DNA of 64,000 nucleotides, from assembly GCF_035685805.1 (NCBI RefSeq), contig NZ_DASSAB010000061.1:1-64000 (forward strand), written 5' to 3'. The stretch's first letter is position 1. Each line of letters opens with the position of its first letter. The notes under the pieces are model-generated. The model made no database searches and had not been told where the DNA came from. It saw only the letters and a list, made by a program, of their open reading frames with translations. The position numbers and the translations under genes are program-made. Positions 8,629 to 17,349 of the stretch are shown piece after piece. The stretch is from Dyella_A sp035685805 (GTDB lineage Bacteria; Pseudomonadota; Gammaproteobacteria; Xanthomonadales; Rhodanobacteraceae).

Positions 8629-8850
8629 TCAGCCGCGCGTGCGGCGCGCGCGCAGGCCCAGGCCCGCCAGAGCGCACGCCGGCGCCAGCAGCAGCCAGAA
8701 TGCGGGCGACCAACCGGCCTCGGCGGTATGTGCCGGCAGCGGCGTGAGGCCCAGCGCGAACGCGCCCACCGCCAGCCAGACGGCGCTGATGGCGGCAACC
8801 CAGTGGGAGAAGTCAGGCGCGGCAGAAACGGGCGAAGACAGGCGGGACAT
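8629..8850 (-). CDS. Small two-TM membrane protein
   Basis: A 73-aa protein, MSRLSSPVSA at the start, with two hydrophobic segments (about residues 17-36 and 49-66) and a basic end LRARRTRG. The ATG at 8850 has GGAG six bases upstream. It is buried in a long antisense-type open frame that runs on into the lipocalin region, but only this segment has a ribosome binding site and membrane-protein composition. It is divergent from the lipocalin gene. Function unknown. Confidence 0.6.
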   Translation of the reverse strand: MSRLSSPVSAAPDFSHWVAAISAVWLAVGAFALGLTPLPAHTAEAGWSPAFWLLLAPACALAGLGLRARRTRG

Positions 8851-8991
8851 GGAACGCTCCGGGTGCAGTAGGACGATGCATGGAGCCTCCCCTGCCCGCG
8901 TCTCAGCGACTGCGATGGGCGCTGCCCGCTGCATCATTCCGGCGTCGACGCGCGTATCAACCACTCCCACGCCGCTCGACGAGGACCCGCC

Positions 8992-9546
8992 ATGACCCGC
9001 CGCCATTCCGCCCTGCTTGCGCTGCTCGGCGCCGCCGTCTTGGGCGGCTGCGCCAGCCACCCGCCGCTGCGTCACGCCGACCATGTCGACCTGGGCCGCT
9101 ACATGGGCACCTGGCACGTGATCAGCCACGTGCCGTACTTCGCCGAGAAGGGCGACGTCGCCAGCGCCGACATCTATGCACTCAAGCCCGACGGCACCAT
9201 TGCCGTGACCTACCGCTACCGCAAGCGCATCGACGGGCCGGACAAGACCTGGAACGGCAAGGCCTGGTTGCCTGATCCGGCCGACCCGGCGCACTGGAAG
9301 GTGCAACTGGTGTGGCCGCTGCGCTCGGACTACGTCATCGTCGACCTGGCCGCGGACTATCGCTCGGTGCTGGTCGGCCTGCCGTCGCGCAAGCTGATGT
9401 GGATCATGGCGCGCGATCGCCAGCTGCCGGAGGCGGAATACCAGCGCCTGCTCGGCGTGGCGAAGGCCGAGGGCTTCCCGGTGGACGAGGTGCGCAAGGT
9501 GCCGCAGCGCGCCGAGGACATCGGCCAGCCCGGCTTCGAGCCGTAG
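8992..9546 (+). CDS. blc: Outer-membrane lipocalin (Blc family)
   Basis: A 184-aa lipoprotein with lipobox LGGC (lipidated C20) and the lipocalin signature MGTWHVISHVPYF, followed by the beta-barrel strands (TIAVTYRYRKR, WKVQLVWPLRSDYVIVDLAADY). Bacterial lipocalins bind lysophospholipids or fatty acids at the outer membrane and are commonly induced by stress. Length and motif spacing match E. coli Blc. It is divergent from the small membrane protein gene. Confidence 0.92.
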   Translation: MTRRHSALLALLGAAVLGGCASHPPLRHADHVDLGRYMGTWHVISHVPYFAEKGDVASADIYALKPDGTIAVTYRYRKRIDGPDKTWNGKAWLPDPADPAHWKVQLVWPLRSDYVIVDLAADYRSVLVGLPSRKLMWIMARDRQLPEAEYQRLLGVAKAEGFPVDEVRKVPQRAEDIGQPGFEP

Positions 9547-9628
9547 CGGCCGCACCGCCAGCTGCCGGGCCGGGCGAGCGCACAGCGGGCGCTAGAATGT
9601 GCGCTTACCCGCCGCTGGAAACTGCTTC

Positions 9629-10450
9629 ATGACCGACGCCCGCTATGCCGTCTTTGGCCATCCGATCAGCCACTCGCTATCGCCGCGCATCCACGCGGCG
9701 TTCGCGCAGCAATTCGGGCAGGTGGTCGATTACCGCGCCATCGACGCCGCCCCGGCGGCCTTCGACGCCGCGGTGCGTGCTTTCTTCGCCGACAGCGGCC
9801 ACGGCGCCAACGTCACCCTGCCGCACAAGGCGGCCGCGCTGGCGCTGGCGGACGAAGCCAGCGAGGCGGCGCGCCGGGCCCGCAGCGCCAACGTGCTCAC
9901 CCGTCTCGACGATGGCCGGCTGGCCGCACACAACACCGACGGCGACGGCCTGGTCCGCGACCTCACCGCGCGGCACGAGGTGGACTTGCGCGGCCATGAC
10001 GCGCTGCTGCTCGGTGCCGGCGGTGCCGCCCGCGGCGTGGCCTGGGTCCTGCTGGATGCGGGCGTGCGCAGCCTGACCATCGTCAACCGCACGCCCGCCG
10101 CGGCCGACGCGCTCGCCGATGCCATCGGCGAACCCGGCCGCGTACGCACGCGCTACTGGGACGACCTGGCCACCATCGGCAGTTTCGACCTGATCCTCAA
10201 CGCCACCTCCGCCGGCGTGCTGGGCCAGGCGCTGGCGCTGCCGACGGCGCTGGTCGGCAGCCGTGCGCTCTGCTACGACCTGAGCTACGGCGAGGCGGCG
10301 TTCGGTTTCCTCGCCTGGGCCCGCAGCAGCGGCGCGCTGTTTGCGTTCGACGGCCTCGGCATGCTGGTGGAAACCGCGGCCGATGCCTTCGCCCTGTGGC
10401 ACGGGCAGCGGCCCGACACCGACGCGGTCTACGCCGCCTTGCGCGGATAG
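9629..10450 (+). CDS. aroE: Shikimate dehydrogenase AroE
   Basis: NADP-dependent reductase of 3-dehydroshikimate in the shikimate pathway. The start MTDARYAVFGHPISHSLSPR places the shikimate-binding SxS motif at the usual position. NVTLPHK holds the catalytic lysine, NTDGDG follows, and the nucleotide loop is GAGGAARGV. Length is 273 aa. A candidate -10 box TAGAAT lies at 9593-9598. The YkgJ-type gene follows after 9 bp. Confidence 0.96.
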   Translation: MTDARYAVFGHPISHSLSPRIHAAFAQQFGQVVDYRAIDAAPAAFDAAVRAFFADSGHGANVTLPHKAAALALADEASEAARRARSANVLTRLDDGRLAAHNTDGDGLVRDLTARHEVDLRGHDALLLGAGGAARGVAWVLLDAGVRSLTIVNRTPAAADALADAIGEPGRVRTRYWDDLATIGSFDLILNATSAGVLGQALALPTALVGSRALCYDLSYGEAAFGFLAWARSSGALFAFDGLGMLVETAADAFALWHGQRPDTDAVYAALRG

Positions 10451-10459
10451 GGCACCACC

Positions 10460-10714
10460 GTGCTCGCCTGCCGCAGCGGATGCGGCGCCTGCTGCATCGC
10501 GCCGTCCATCAGCAGCCCGATCCCCGGCATGCCGCACGGCAAGCCGGCGGGCGTGCGTCGCGTGCAGCTGGACGACGCCAGCCGCTGCCGCCTGTTCAGC
10601 CGGCCCGAGCGGCCGGCGGTGTGCGCGCGGCTGCGCCCGCAGCCGGTGATGTGCGGCGTCGACCGGGCGCAGGCGATGCGCTGGCTCGAGGCGCTGGAAC
10701 GCGCCACCGCATGA
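10460..10714 (+). CDS. YkgJ-family cysteine cluster protein
   Basis: An 84-aa protein starting at GTG with the cluster CRSGCGACCIAPSIS near the N terminus, followed by PIPGMPHGKPAGVRRVQLD and two further cysteines (AVCARL, VMCGV). This matches the small UPF0153/YeiW-like group of the YkgJ family, thought to bind a zinc ion or iron-sulfur cluster. The role is unknown. It begins 9 bp after aroE and is probably co-transcribed with it. Confidence 0.85.
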   Translation: MLACRSGCGACCIAPSISSPIPGMPHGKPAGVRRVQLDDASRCRLFSRPERPAVCARLRPQPVMCGVDRAQAMRWLEALERATA

Positions 10715-10783
10715 GCGCACGCCACAGCACCGCAACATCGCTGGCCTAGTCTGGCCGGCCGCCGGCGCCGTGCCCGGCTCACG

Positions 10784-11758
10784 ATGGTGTTGTCCATGCG
10801 CATGTCCCGATCGTCGACCCGCCCTGCCCAGCACGGCAGCGGCCGGTTCGCCGCGCTGATCCTGCTCGGTCTGCTCGCACTCGCCGCCGTCGTGGCGGCG
10901 ATGCTGTGGCAGCGCGGCGAGGCGGATCGCGCCGTGCCTGCCCGCACGATCACCGCATCGCCGCCGCCTGCCATCGACAGCTCGAACCGTGCGCCGCCCG
11001 CGACGAGGGACGACGGTTCCACGCAGGCGCTGTTGCGCGCCGCGCGCGCCGCCGTCGCCGCGCGCCAGCTGCTGGCGCCGGCCGGTGCCAGTGCGTTCGA
11101 GCACTACCTGGACGTACTGCACGACCAGCCGGACGAGCCGGTGGCGACCGAGGCGCTGCGCGAACTGTTTCCGTTCGCCGCCGAACAGGCTGCCGGAGTG
11201 ATCCGTGATGGCGACATCGACGAAGCGCAGCGCGAGATCGACCTGCTGGCGCGGGCCGATCCGGCCAACTACACGCTGACCCTGCTGCGCAACCAGCTGG
11301 CCGAGCGGCAGCGTACGGCCTCGCTGGCGGCTGCGCCGGCGGCCGTGTCCCGTGACGCTGCCGACCCGCGGCCCACGGCGGCGGAGTCGCCACCGGTCGC
11401 TGCGGCGAAACGCGTCGCGCCACCGACGCCGGTACCGGTTGTCGGCGCGCGCCCATCCCGCGGCGTGGTGGCCGCTACGACACCGACGGCCCCCACGCCA
11501 GCGGTGCTGCTGCGCCGGGTGGAGCCGTACTACCCGCAGGCGGCGCGCCGCTCGCGGCGCGAGGGCTGGGTGGAGCTGCAGTTCGTGGTCACGGCCGACG
11601 GGCACGTAAGCAACGTGCGCGTGCTGGACGCCGCGCCGAGCCGGGTGTTCGACCTCGCTGCCAGCAACGCGGTGCAGCGATGGGTGTTCGCCCCGGCCAC
11701 CCGCGCCGGCCGCGCCGTGGAAACCACGCTGCGGCAGCGTCTCGACTTCCGCCTGTAA
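10784..11758 (+). CDS. TonB C-terminal-domain protein with extra helical domain
   Basis: A 324-aa inner-membrane protein: one TM segment (about 22-42), a helical domain (about 80-175), a Pro/Ala linker, and a TonB C-terminal domain (about 230-324) with VEPYYPQAARRSRREGWVELQFVVTADG. The helical domain (ARQLLAPAGASAFEHYLDVL, ANYTLTLLRNQLAERQ) closely resembles the lipoprotein encoded next. There are no exbB or exbD genes nearby, so it may not be a classical energy transducer. ATGs at 10784 and 10796 are both possible starts. Confidence 0.85.
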   Translation: MVLSMRMSRSSTRPAQHGSGRFAALILLGLLALAAVVAAMLWQRGEADRAVPARTITASPPPAIDSSNRAPPATRDDGSTQALLRAARAAVAARQLLAPAGASAFEHYLDVLHDQPDEPVATEALRELFPFAAEQAAGVIRDGDIDEAQREIDLLARADPANYTLTLLRNQLAERQRTASLAAAPAAVSRDAADPRPTAAESPPVAAAKRVAPPTPVPVVGARPSRGVVAATTPTAPTPAVLLRRVEPYYPQAARRSRREGWVELQFVVTADGHVSNVRVLDAAPSRVFDLAASNAVQRWVFAPATRAGRAVETTLRQRLDFRL

Positions 11759-11839
11759 CGCGGCTGCCGCGGCGTCACCGCACTGCAACGCGTGGCCGGC
11801 ACCATGCGCGGCCGCCCGCGTCGTCTCCGGAACCCTGTC

Positions 11840-12370
11840 ATGCCGCTCCGCTCCACGCTCCCCGTCCGTTCCTCCGGCGTGTCCCGCCTTGCTGTCGCGG
11901 CCGTGCTCGGCTGCGTGCTATGGCTTGCCGGTTGCGGTCGGCCCGGCGAGGGCGCGGCCGCCGCCGGCCCGGCAAGCAGTTCGGTCGACAGCGATCGTGA
12001 CGGCATTGCGATCCTGCTCGGGCTGGCCGACAGCGCGTTGCAGGAAAAGCGCCTGCTGGCGCCCGAGGGCGCCAACGCCTACGAGTTCTACCTGAGCGTG
12101 CTGCAACTGGACCCGGCCAATGCGGAGGCGCACCAGCACCTGGACGACACCTTCACCGAGGCGATGGGCCAGGTGGAGCAGGCGATCAACACCCGCGCGC
12201 TCGACGAGGCGGCCCGTGAACTGCGCCTGCTGCGCGAGGTCGACGGCAACAACTACACGCTGTCGCTGCTGGCCGGCAAGCTCGACGCACAACGCATGAT
12301 CGTGGTGCGTGAGGACGAAGCCCGGGCCGCCCGCATGCGCGAGGCGCAGGTCACCGCTGCGCGCCCGTGA
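11840..12370 (+). CDS. Lipoprotein sharing a domain with the upstream TonB-like protein
   Basis: A 176-aa lipoprotein: signal peptide and lipobox LAGC with lipidated C32, then one helical domain (KRLLAPEGANAYEFYLSVLQ, NNYTLSLLAGKLDAQR) that aligns over about 95 residues with the middle of the protein encoded at 10784. The start MPLRSTLPVR was chosen because it gives a normal signal peptide; the frame is open 48 bp further upstream. I know no name for this domain. The tandem arrangement suggests the two proteins act together in the periplasm, which is inference. Confidence 0.75.
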   Translation: MPLRSTLPVRSSGVSRLAVAAVLGCVLWLAGCGRPGEGAAAAGPASSSVDSDRDGIAILLGLADSALQEKRLLAPEGANAYEFYLSVLQLDPANAEAHQHLDDTFTEAMGQVEQAINTRALDEAARELRLLREVDGNNYTLSLLAGKLDAQRMIVVREDEARAARMREAQVTAARP

Positions 12371-12376
12371 GCAGGC

Positions 12377-12709
12377 TCAGCGCAGCTGCGGCGCGAGCCG
12401 TCGACGCAGCAGCTGCACCAGCTCCGGCTGCATGTAGTCGTAGCGGTCGGGGATGTCCAGGCAGATCAACTGCCGGCCCTTCAGCAGCGCGCCAAAGCGC
12501 GCGCGCAGCCGTCGCCGATGCACCGGCTCCATCACCACCACCAGCTCGGCCCAGGCGACCTGCCCGCCGCTGAGCGGCGTCTCCGCGTCATCGGCCAGGC
12601 CGGCGGAGTCGGTCTCCCAGCCGGGGTGGTCGGCGAACACCGCCGCCGCGGCCGGGCTGCGCAGGCGACGGCGACTGCACAGGAACAGCATGCGGCGCGG
12701 CCGGCTCAT
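12377..12709 (-). CDS. Predicted low-molecular-weight tyrosine phosphatase-like protein
   Basis: A 110-aa protein beginning MSRPRRMLFLCSRRRLRSP. C11 and R17-S18 form the CX5RS phosphatase loop of the small COG4551-type family, and DSAGL and CLDIPDRYDYMQPEL follow as in those proteins. Its ATG overlaps the TGA of the upstream gamma carbonic anhydrase gene (ATGA), so the two are translationally coupled. The substrate is unknown. Confidence 0.8.
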   Translation of the reverse strand: MSRPRRMLFLCSRRRLRSPAAAAVFADHPGWETDSAGLADDAETPLSGGQVAWAELVVVMEPVHRRRLRARFGALLKGRQLICLDIPDRYDYMQPELVQLLRRRLAPQLR

Positions 12710-13239
12710 GCGTCGTCCAGATAGTTGTCCTTGAGCCGCACGTAGTGATCGGCCGAGTAGTGCATCTGCTCGATCTGCCGGTCGCTCAACAGCCGCGCGC
12801 AGCGGGCCGGGTTGCCCAGCCACAGCTCGCGCTCGCCCACCACCTTGCCGGGCGGCACCAGGCTGCCGGCGCCGACGAAGCCGTAGCGCTTCACCACCGC
12901 GCCGTCGAGCACCGTCGCATGCATGCCGATCAGGCAATAGTCGCCGAGGGTGCAGGCGTGGATCACCGCGCCGTGCCCCACCGTCACCCCTTCCCCGATC
13001 ACCGTGGCAAACCCGCCGGGGGAATACGGACCGTCGTGGGTGACGTGCACGATCGCCCCGTCCTGCACGTTGCTGCGCGCGCCCACGCGGATGAAGTGCA
13101 CGTCGCCGCGCAGCACGGCGCCAGGCCAGATCGACACGTCGTCGGCCAGCTCGACCCGGCCGATCACCGTGGCCGCGGGATCGACGTAGACGCGCTGGCC
13201 AAGCGCCGGGGCGTGGTCCTGGTAGGAGCGGATGTTCAT
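12706..13239 (-). CDS. Gamma carbonic anhydrase family protein
   Basis: A 177-aa left-handed beta-helix (hexapeptide repeat) protein of the YrdA/PaaY type. Putative zinc-ligand histidines are visible in VHVTHDGPYS, GHGAVIHACTLGD and CLIGMHATVLDGA. Whether it hydrates CO2 or is a metal-dependent thioesterase-like relative cannot be told from sequence. It overlaps the downstream phosphatase-like gene by 4 bp. Confidence 0.9.
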   Translation of the reverse strand: MNIRSYQDHAPALGQRVYVDPAATVIGRVELADDVSIWPGAVLRGDVHFIRVGARSNVQDGAIVHVTHDGPYSPGGFATVIGEGVTVGHGAVIHACTLGDYCLIGMHATVLDGAVVKRYGFVGAGSLVPPGKVVGERELWLGNPARCARLLSDRQIEQMHYSADHYVRLKDNYLDDA

Positions 13240-13306
13240 GCGCCCATTCTAGGCGGGCGCGACGACGCGCGAGCGGCCACCGTGGCGCGGGCATCGGCCG
13301 GGTCGG

Positions 13307-15025
13307 TCATGCCGGCGCGTCGGCCTGTTCGTCCTGCAGCACCTGCCGGGCGGCGAGATAACCGGCCTGCACGGCGCGCTCCCATGCTTTCCAGTCGAGC
13401 ACACCGATGTGATCCAGCTCGGGCGTGATCAGGCGCTGCGCCAGCGCCCGCCGCTGCAGCGCGGCGGTCTCACCGTTGACCATGCCGGCACGAACCAGGC
13501 TCGACACCAGGCCGGGACGCTGGTGCTTGCGCACGAGCAGACGCCACCACGGCGGCGTGGCCGACTCGTCGACATCGGTGCGCAGACTGATCTCGGCGCG
13601 CACGTCCAGCGCGGTGATGTGGCGGATGCCGTCGGCCGCCATCACGTCGGTGGGCAGGTTGTTTGCCAGCGCACCGTCCACGTGCACCCGTCCACGTTCC
13701 AGCACCGGCGGCAGCACGCCGGGAATCGCGCTCGATGCGCGCAGCCAAAGCCACAGCGGGCCGTGCCGGTGCACCCGCTGGCTTTCGCCGGAGAGGCTGG
13801 TGGAGACACAGAAGAACGGCAGCGGCAGGTCGTCGATCTGCAGTGCGCCAAAGCTCTCGCGCAGCGCACGCGAGGCCCGTGCGCCGCGGGTCAGCGCGAC
13901 GATCGGCACGGTCCAGTCCGACAGCGGGCGTCCGCGCACGAACGAATCGACACAGCGCGCCTGCCACTGCGCCAGCGGCCAGCCCGCCGCCAGCCCCGCG
14001 CCGACAATGGCGCCGATGCTGGTGCCGCCGACTGCATCGAACGCATGCCCGGCCTCGCCCAGTGCGCGCAGCGCGCCGAGATGGGCCAGCCCGCGTGCGC
14101 CGCCACCGGCCAGCACCACGCCGCGGCCGTGGCCGCTGATAAGCCGCGCCACGCGTGCCGTGTCGGCCTGCCGGCACAGGTGGTGGTGCATCAGCGGGCC
14201 GCTGAACATCGCCCGCCACCGCCCCGCCGCACCCAGCGTCACGCCGTGGCCCGGATGCAGCAGCAACAGGTGCCGCGGGCGGTGCCGGGCCAGCGCCGGA
14301 TCGCCCAGCTGCGGCCACGGCCGCGCCTCATGCGCGGCCAGCGCCACCGGCAGCAGCACGTCGGCCTGGCGCAGGCAGCGCTGGCGCCAGGGCGCATCCG
14401 CGGCCTCGTCCAGGTAGATCACGAAGCGCACCTGCGCCTCGCGCTCGGCGAACCAGTCGGCGCTGCGGCCCGCACCCGCCTGCGCGTCCAGCAGCAGGCA
14501 GCTGCCGAGTGGCTCCAGCGCCTGGCACAGCTGCATCGCCAGCACCCGGGCCGGCACGCTGGCGTCCACCGGCAGCAGTGCAAAGGTGCGCGGGGCGTCC
14601 GCATTGGCGTGGTCGCGCGCCCGCGGCTGCAGTCGCGCCACGGTGCTGCGCGCCAGCTGCAGCAGCGCCGCCGGGTATCGCTGCAACAGGGCCTCGAACG
14701 CGGCCCGATCCAGTCGCAGCAGCTCGCTGTCGCGCAGCGCCCGCACTGTGCGATGGCGCGCACCGCCGCCGAGCAGGCTGGTTTCGCCCACGCACATGCC
14801 GGCGCCGAGGGTATGGGTCAGCGCGGCCGCCCCGTCGAATACCCCCAGCCCCCCATGCACCAGCAGGTACAGCGCGTCGGCGGGCTCGCCGGCCTTGAAC
14901 AGCGGGCGTCCGCCCGGCAGGCCGAACGGCACCAGCCGGGCCGACAGCTCGCGCCGCCCGGCCGCGCCCAACGCGGCGAACGGGGGATGCTGGCAAAGCA
15001 GCTGGTCGAGCTCGGCGGACCGCAT
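13307..15025 (-). CDS. Patatin-like phospholipase with cyclic-nucleotide-binding domain
   Basis: A 572-aa protein. A cNMP-binding/Crp-like domain occupies about residues 10-130 (GRPLFKAGEPADALYLLVHG, GAGMCVGETSLLGG). A middle region of unclear fold leads to a patatin domain at about 305-480: GGGARGLAHLG oxyanion loop, nucleophile in GGTSIGAI, catalytic Asp in DGALANN. The arrangement resembles neuropathy-target-esterase-type lysophospholipases in bacteria. Whether the first domain binds cAMP is not shown. It is divergent from the oligopeptidase gene. Confidence 0.9.
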   Translation of the reverse strand: MRSAELDQLLCQHPPFAALGAAGRRELSARLVPFGLPGGRPLFKAGEPADALYLLVHGGLGVFDGAAALTHTLGAGMCVGETSLLGGGARHRTVRALRDSELLRLDRAAFEALLQRYPAALLQLARSTVARLQPRARDHANADAPRTFALLPVDASVPARVLAMQLCQALEPLGSCLLLDAQAGAGRSADWFAEREAQVRFVIYLDEAADAPWRQRCLRQADVLLPVALAAHEARPWPQLGDPALARHRPRHLLLLHPGHGVTLGAAGRWRAMFSGPLMHHHLCRQADTARVARLISGHGRGVVLAGGGARGLAHLGALRALGEAGHAFDAVGGTSIGAIVGAGLAAGWPLAQWQARCVDSFVRGRPLSDWTVPIVALTRGARASRALRESFGALQIDDLPLPFFCVSTSLSGESQRVHRHGPLWLWLRASSAIPGVLPPVLERGRVHVDGALANNLPTDVMAADGIRHITALDVRAEISLRTDVDESATPPWWRLLVRKHQRPGLVSSLVRAGMVNGETAALQRRALAQRLITPELDHIGVLDWKAWERAVQAGYLAARQVLQDEQADAPA

Positions 15026-15125
15026 CCGCCGATGCTAGGCAGCGCATGTGACAGGACGACGCCGGGCGCCGCCGCTTGATTTCACCGGACCCGATCGCCA
15101 CGCTGGATGTTCACCAGGAGCCTGC

Positions 15126-17201
15126 ATGCGTCACGACACCCCCGCACATGACAACCCGCTGCTGAGCGACGCCACGCTGCCGGCGTTCTCGCGCATTCGG
15201 CCCGAGCACGTGGAGCCGGCGATCGACCAACTGCTGGCGGACTACCGCCAGGCCATCGACGCGCTGACCGCAGGCGATGCGCCGCGCGATTTCGATCGCC
15301 TGATGCTGGGCCAGGAGCGCCTCGAGCAGCGCCTGGCACGGGCGTGGGCGCCGGTGGGCCACCTGCATTCGGTGGCCGACAGCGAAGCGCTGCGCAAGGT
15401 CTACGGCCCGGCCGAGGAAAAACTCACCGAGCACGCGATCGAGCTGGGCCAGAACCGCGCCCTGTACGCCGCGGTGCAGGCGCTGGCCGACGCGCCGGGG
15501 TTTGCCGACCTGCCGCGTCCGCAGCGGGCGCTGGTGGAACACGCGCTGCGCGATTTCCGCCTCTCCGGCGTGGCACTGGAGGAGCCGGCCCGCACGCGCT
15601 ACCGCGAGATCGGGGTGGCGCTGTCCAAGCTGTCCACCGAGTTCTCCAACGCGGTACTCGATGCCACCGATGCGTGGCACGAGCACGTCACCGACGAGCG
15701 CGACCTCGCCGGCATTCCCGAATCCGGCCGCGCGGTATTGCGCCAGTACGCCAGGGAACAGGATCTGGAAGGCTTCCTGGTCACGCTCAAGCAGCCCAGC
15801 GTGCAGGCGGTGCTGACCTACGCCGACAACCGCGGCCTGCGCGAGCGCGTGTACTGGGCCTATCAGACCCGCGCCTCCGACCAAGGCCCGGATGCCGGCA
15901 AGTACGACAACTCCGAGCGCATCGAGCAGATCATGGCGCTGCGCCACGAGGCGGCGCAGCTGCTCGGTTTTGCCAACGCGGCGGACGAATCGCTGGCGAC
16001 CAAGATGGCTGCGTCCACCGACGAGGTGCTCACCTTCCTGCGCGACCTGGCCGCCCGCGCCAGGCCGGTGGCGAAGCAGGAGCTGGATACGCTGCGCCGC
16101 TTCGCCACCGATCAGCTGAAGCTGGACAACCTCGAGCCGTGGGACGTCGGCTACGCCTCCGAAAAGCTGCGCCAGCAGCAGTACGCGCTGGACGAGGAGC
16201 AGCTCAAGCCGTACTTCCCGCTGCCGGCGGTGCTCGATGGCCTGTGGGCGATCACCCGCAAGCTCTACGGCATCGAGCTGGCCGTGCGCGACGACGTCGA
16301 CGTGTGGCACCCGGACGTGCGCTACTACGACGTGCGCGATGCCGACGGCCGCGTGTTCGCCGGCGCCTACATCGACCTGTACGCGCGCACCGGCAAGCGC
16401 GGCGGCGCGTGGATGGACGTGTGCCGCGCCCGCTTCGACGACGGCGCCAGCGCGCAGCTGCCGGTGGCCTTCCTCACCTGCAACTTCGCTCCGCCCACCG
16501 AAGGGCGGCCGGCGCTGCTCACGCACGACGACGTGCTCACGATGTTCCACGAGTTCGGCCACGGCCTGCATCACCTGCTGACCGAGGTGAACCTGCCCTC
16601 GATCGGCGGCATCGACGGCGTGGAATGGGACGCGGTGGAGCTGCCCAGCCAGTTCATGGAGAACTTCGGTTGGAACCGCGAGGCGCTCGACCTGTTCGCC
16701 CGCCACTGGCAGACCGGCGAGCGACTGCCGGAAGAACTGTTTCAGCGCATGCTCGCCGCGCGGCATTTCCACGCGGGTCTGTTCCTGGTGCGCCAGCTCG
16801 AGTTCGCGCTGTTCGACTTCCTGCTCCATCGCGACTACGAGCCGGCGCGGGGCGCCCGCCCGATGGCGGTGCTCGAACAGGTGCGCAAGGAAGTGGCCGT
16901 GCTGCACCCGCCGGCCTGGCAGCGTTTTCCGCACGCCTTCAGCCACATCTTTGCCGGCGGCTACGCGGCCGGCTACTACAGCTACCTGTGGGCGGAACTG
17001 CTCAGCGCCGACGCCTTCGGCGCGTTCGAGGAAGCCTCCACCCGCAGCGGCAGCGTGATCGATGCGGCCACCGGTGCGCGCTTCCGCCAGGAAGTGCTGG
17101 CCGTAGGCGCCAGTCGACCTGCACTGGAAAGCTTCGTCGCCTTCCGCGGCCGCAAGCCCGAGCCGGAGGCGCTGCTGCGCAGCCACGGTCTGGTCGACTG
17201 A
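15126..17201 (+). CDS. prlC: Oligopeptidase A (M3 family zinc peptidase)
   Basis: Cytosolic zinc metallopeptidase that degrades oligopeptides and cleaved signal peptides. The zinc motif is H475-E-F-G-H479 in MFHEFGHGLHHLLT, and ASIGGIDGVEWD-like and FAGGYAAGYYSYLWAE segments are typical of M3A. Length, 691 aa, matches PrlC/OpdA. AGGAG precedes the ATG at 15126; upstream in-frame residues have no support. Confidence 0.96.
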   Translation: MRHDTPAHDNPLLSDATLPAFSRIRPEHVEPAIDQLLADYRQAIDALTAGDAPRDFDRLMLGQERLEQRLARAWAPVGHLHSVADSEALRKVYGPAEEKLTEHAIELGQNRALYAAVQALADAPGFADLPRPQRALVEHALRDFRLSGVALEEPARTRYREIGVALSKLSTEFSNAVLDATDAWHEHVTDERDLAGIPESGRAVLRQYAREQDLEGFLVTLKQPSVQAVLTYADNRGLRERVYWAYQTRASDQGPDAGKYDNSERIEQIMALRHEAAQLLGFANAADESLATKMAASTDEVLTFLRDLAARARPVAKQELDTLRRFATDQLKLDNLEPWDVGYASEKLRQQQYALDEEQLKPYFPLPAVLDGLWAITRKLYGIELAVRDDVDVWHPDVRYYDVRDADGRVFAGAYIDLYARTGKRGGAWMDVCRARFDDGASAQLPVAFLTCNFAPPTEGRPALLTHDDVLTMFHEFGHGLHHLLTEVNLPSIGGIDGVEWDAVELPSQFMENFGWNREALDLFARHWQTGERLPEELFQRMLAARHFHAGLFLVRQLEFALFDFLLHRDYEPARGARPMAVLEQVRKEVAVLHPPAWQRFPHAFSHIFAGGYAAGYYSYLWAELLSADAFGAFEEASTRSGSVIDAATGARFRQEVLAVGASRPALESFVAFRGRKPEPEALLRSHGLVD

Positions 17202-17243
17202 GTCGCCGCGCGCAGGCGTCGCGCCGGACATCGCGCGCGGGCA

Positions 17244-17269
17244 CGGCCTGGCCGCGGCGGGCCAGGCCG
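17244..17269. other. Perfect 10-bp inverted repeat
   Basis: CGGCCTGGCC (17244-17253) and GGCCAGGCCG (17260-17269) enclose a six-base loop GCGGCG between prlC and xthA. It could end prlC transcription but has no T-tract, so the call is only a stable hairpin. Confidence 0.4.
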
Positions 17270-17337
17270 TCCCGGCGCCGCGCCGATGGTGCGCCACGGG
17301 TCGTCCGGTGCTGCCAGCTGCCCCGTATGCCATCCCT

Positions 17338-17349
17338 TACAATGCGCCG
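17338..17349 (+). promoter_or_regulatory. Candidate -10 box of xthA, leaderless arrangement
   Basis: TACAAT at 17338-17343 is followed by six bases and then the xthA ATG at 17350. A transcript starting seven bases after this box would begin at or next to the start codon. No Shine-Dalgarno sequence and no good -35 are visible. Confidence 0.45.
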
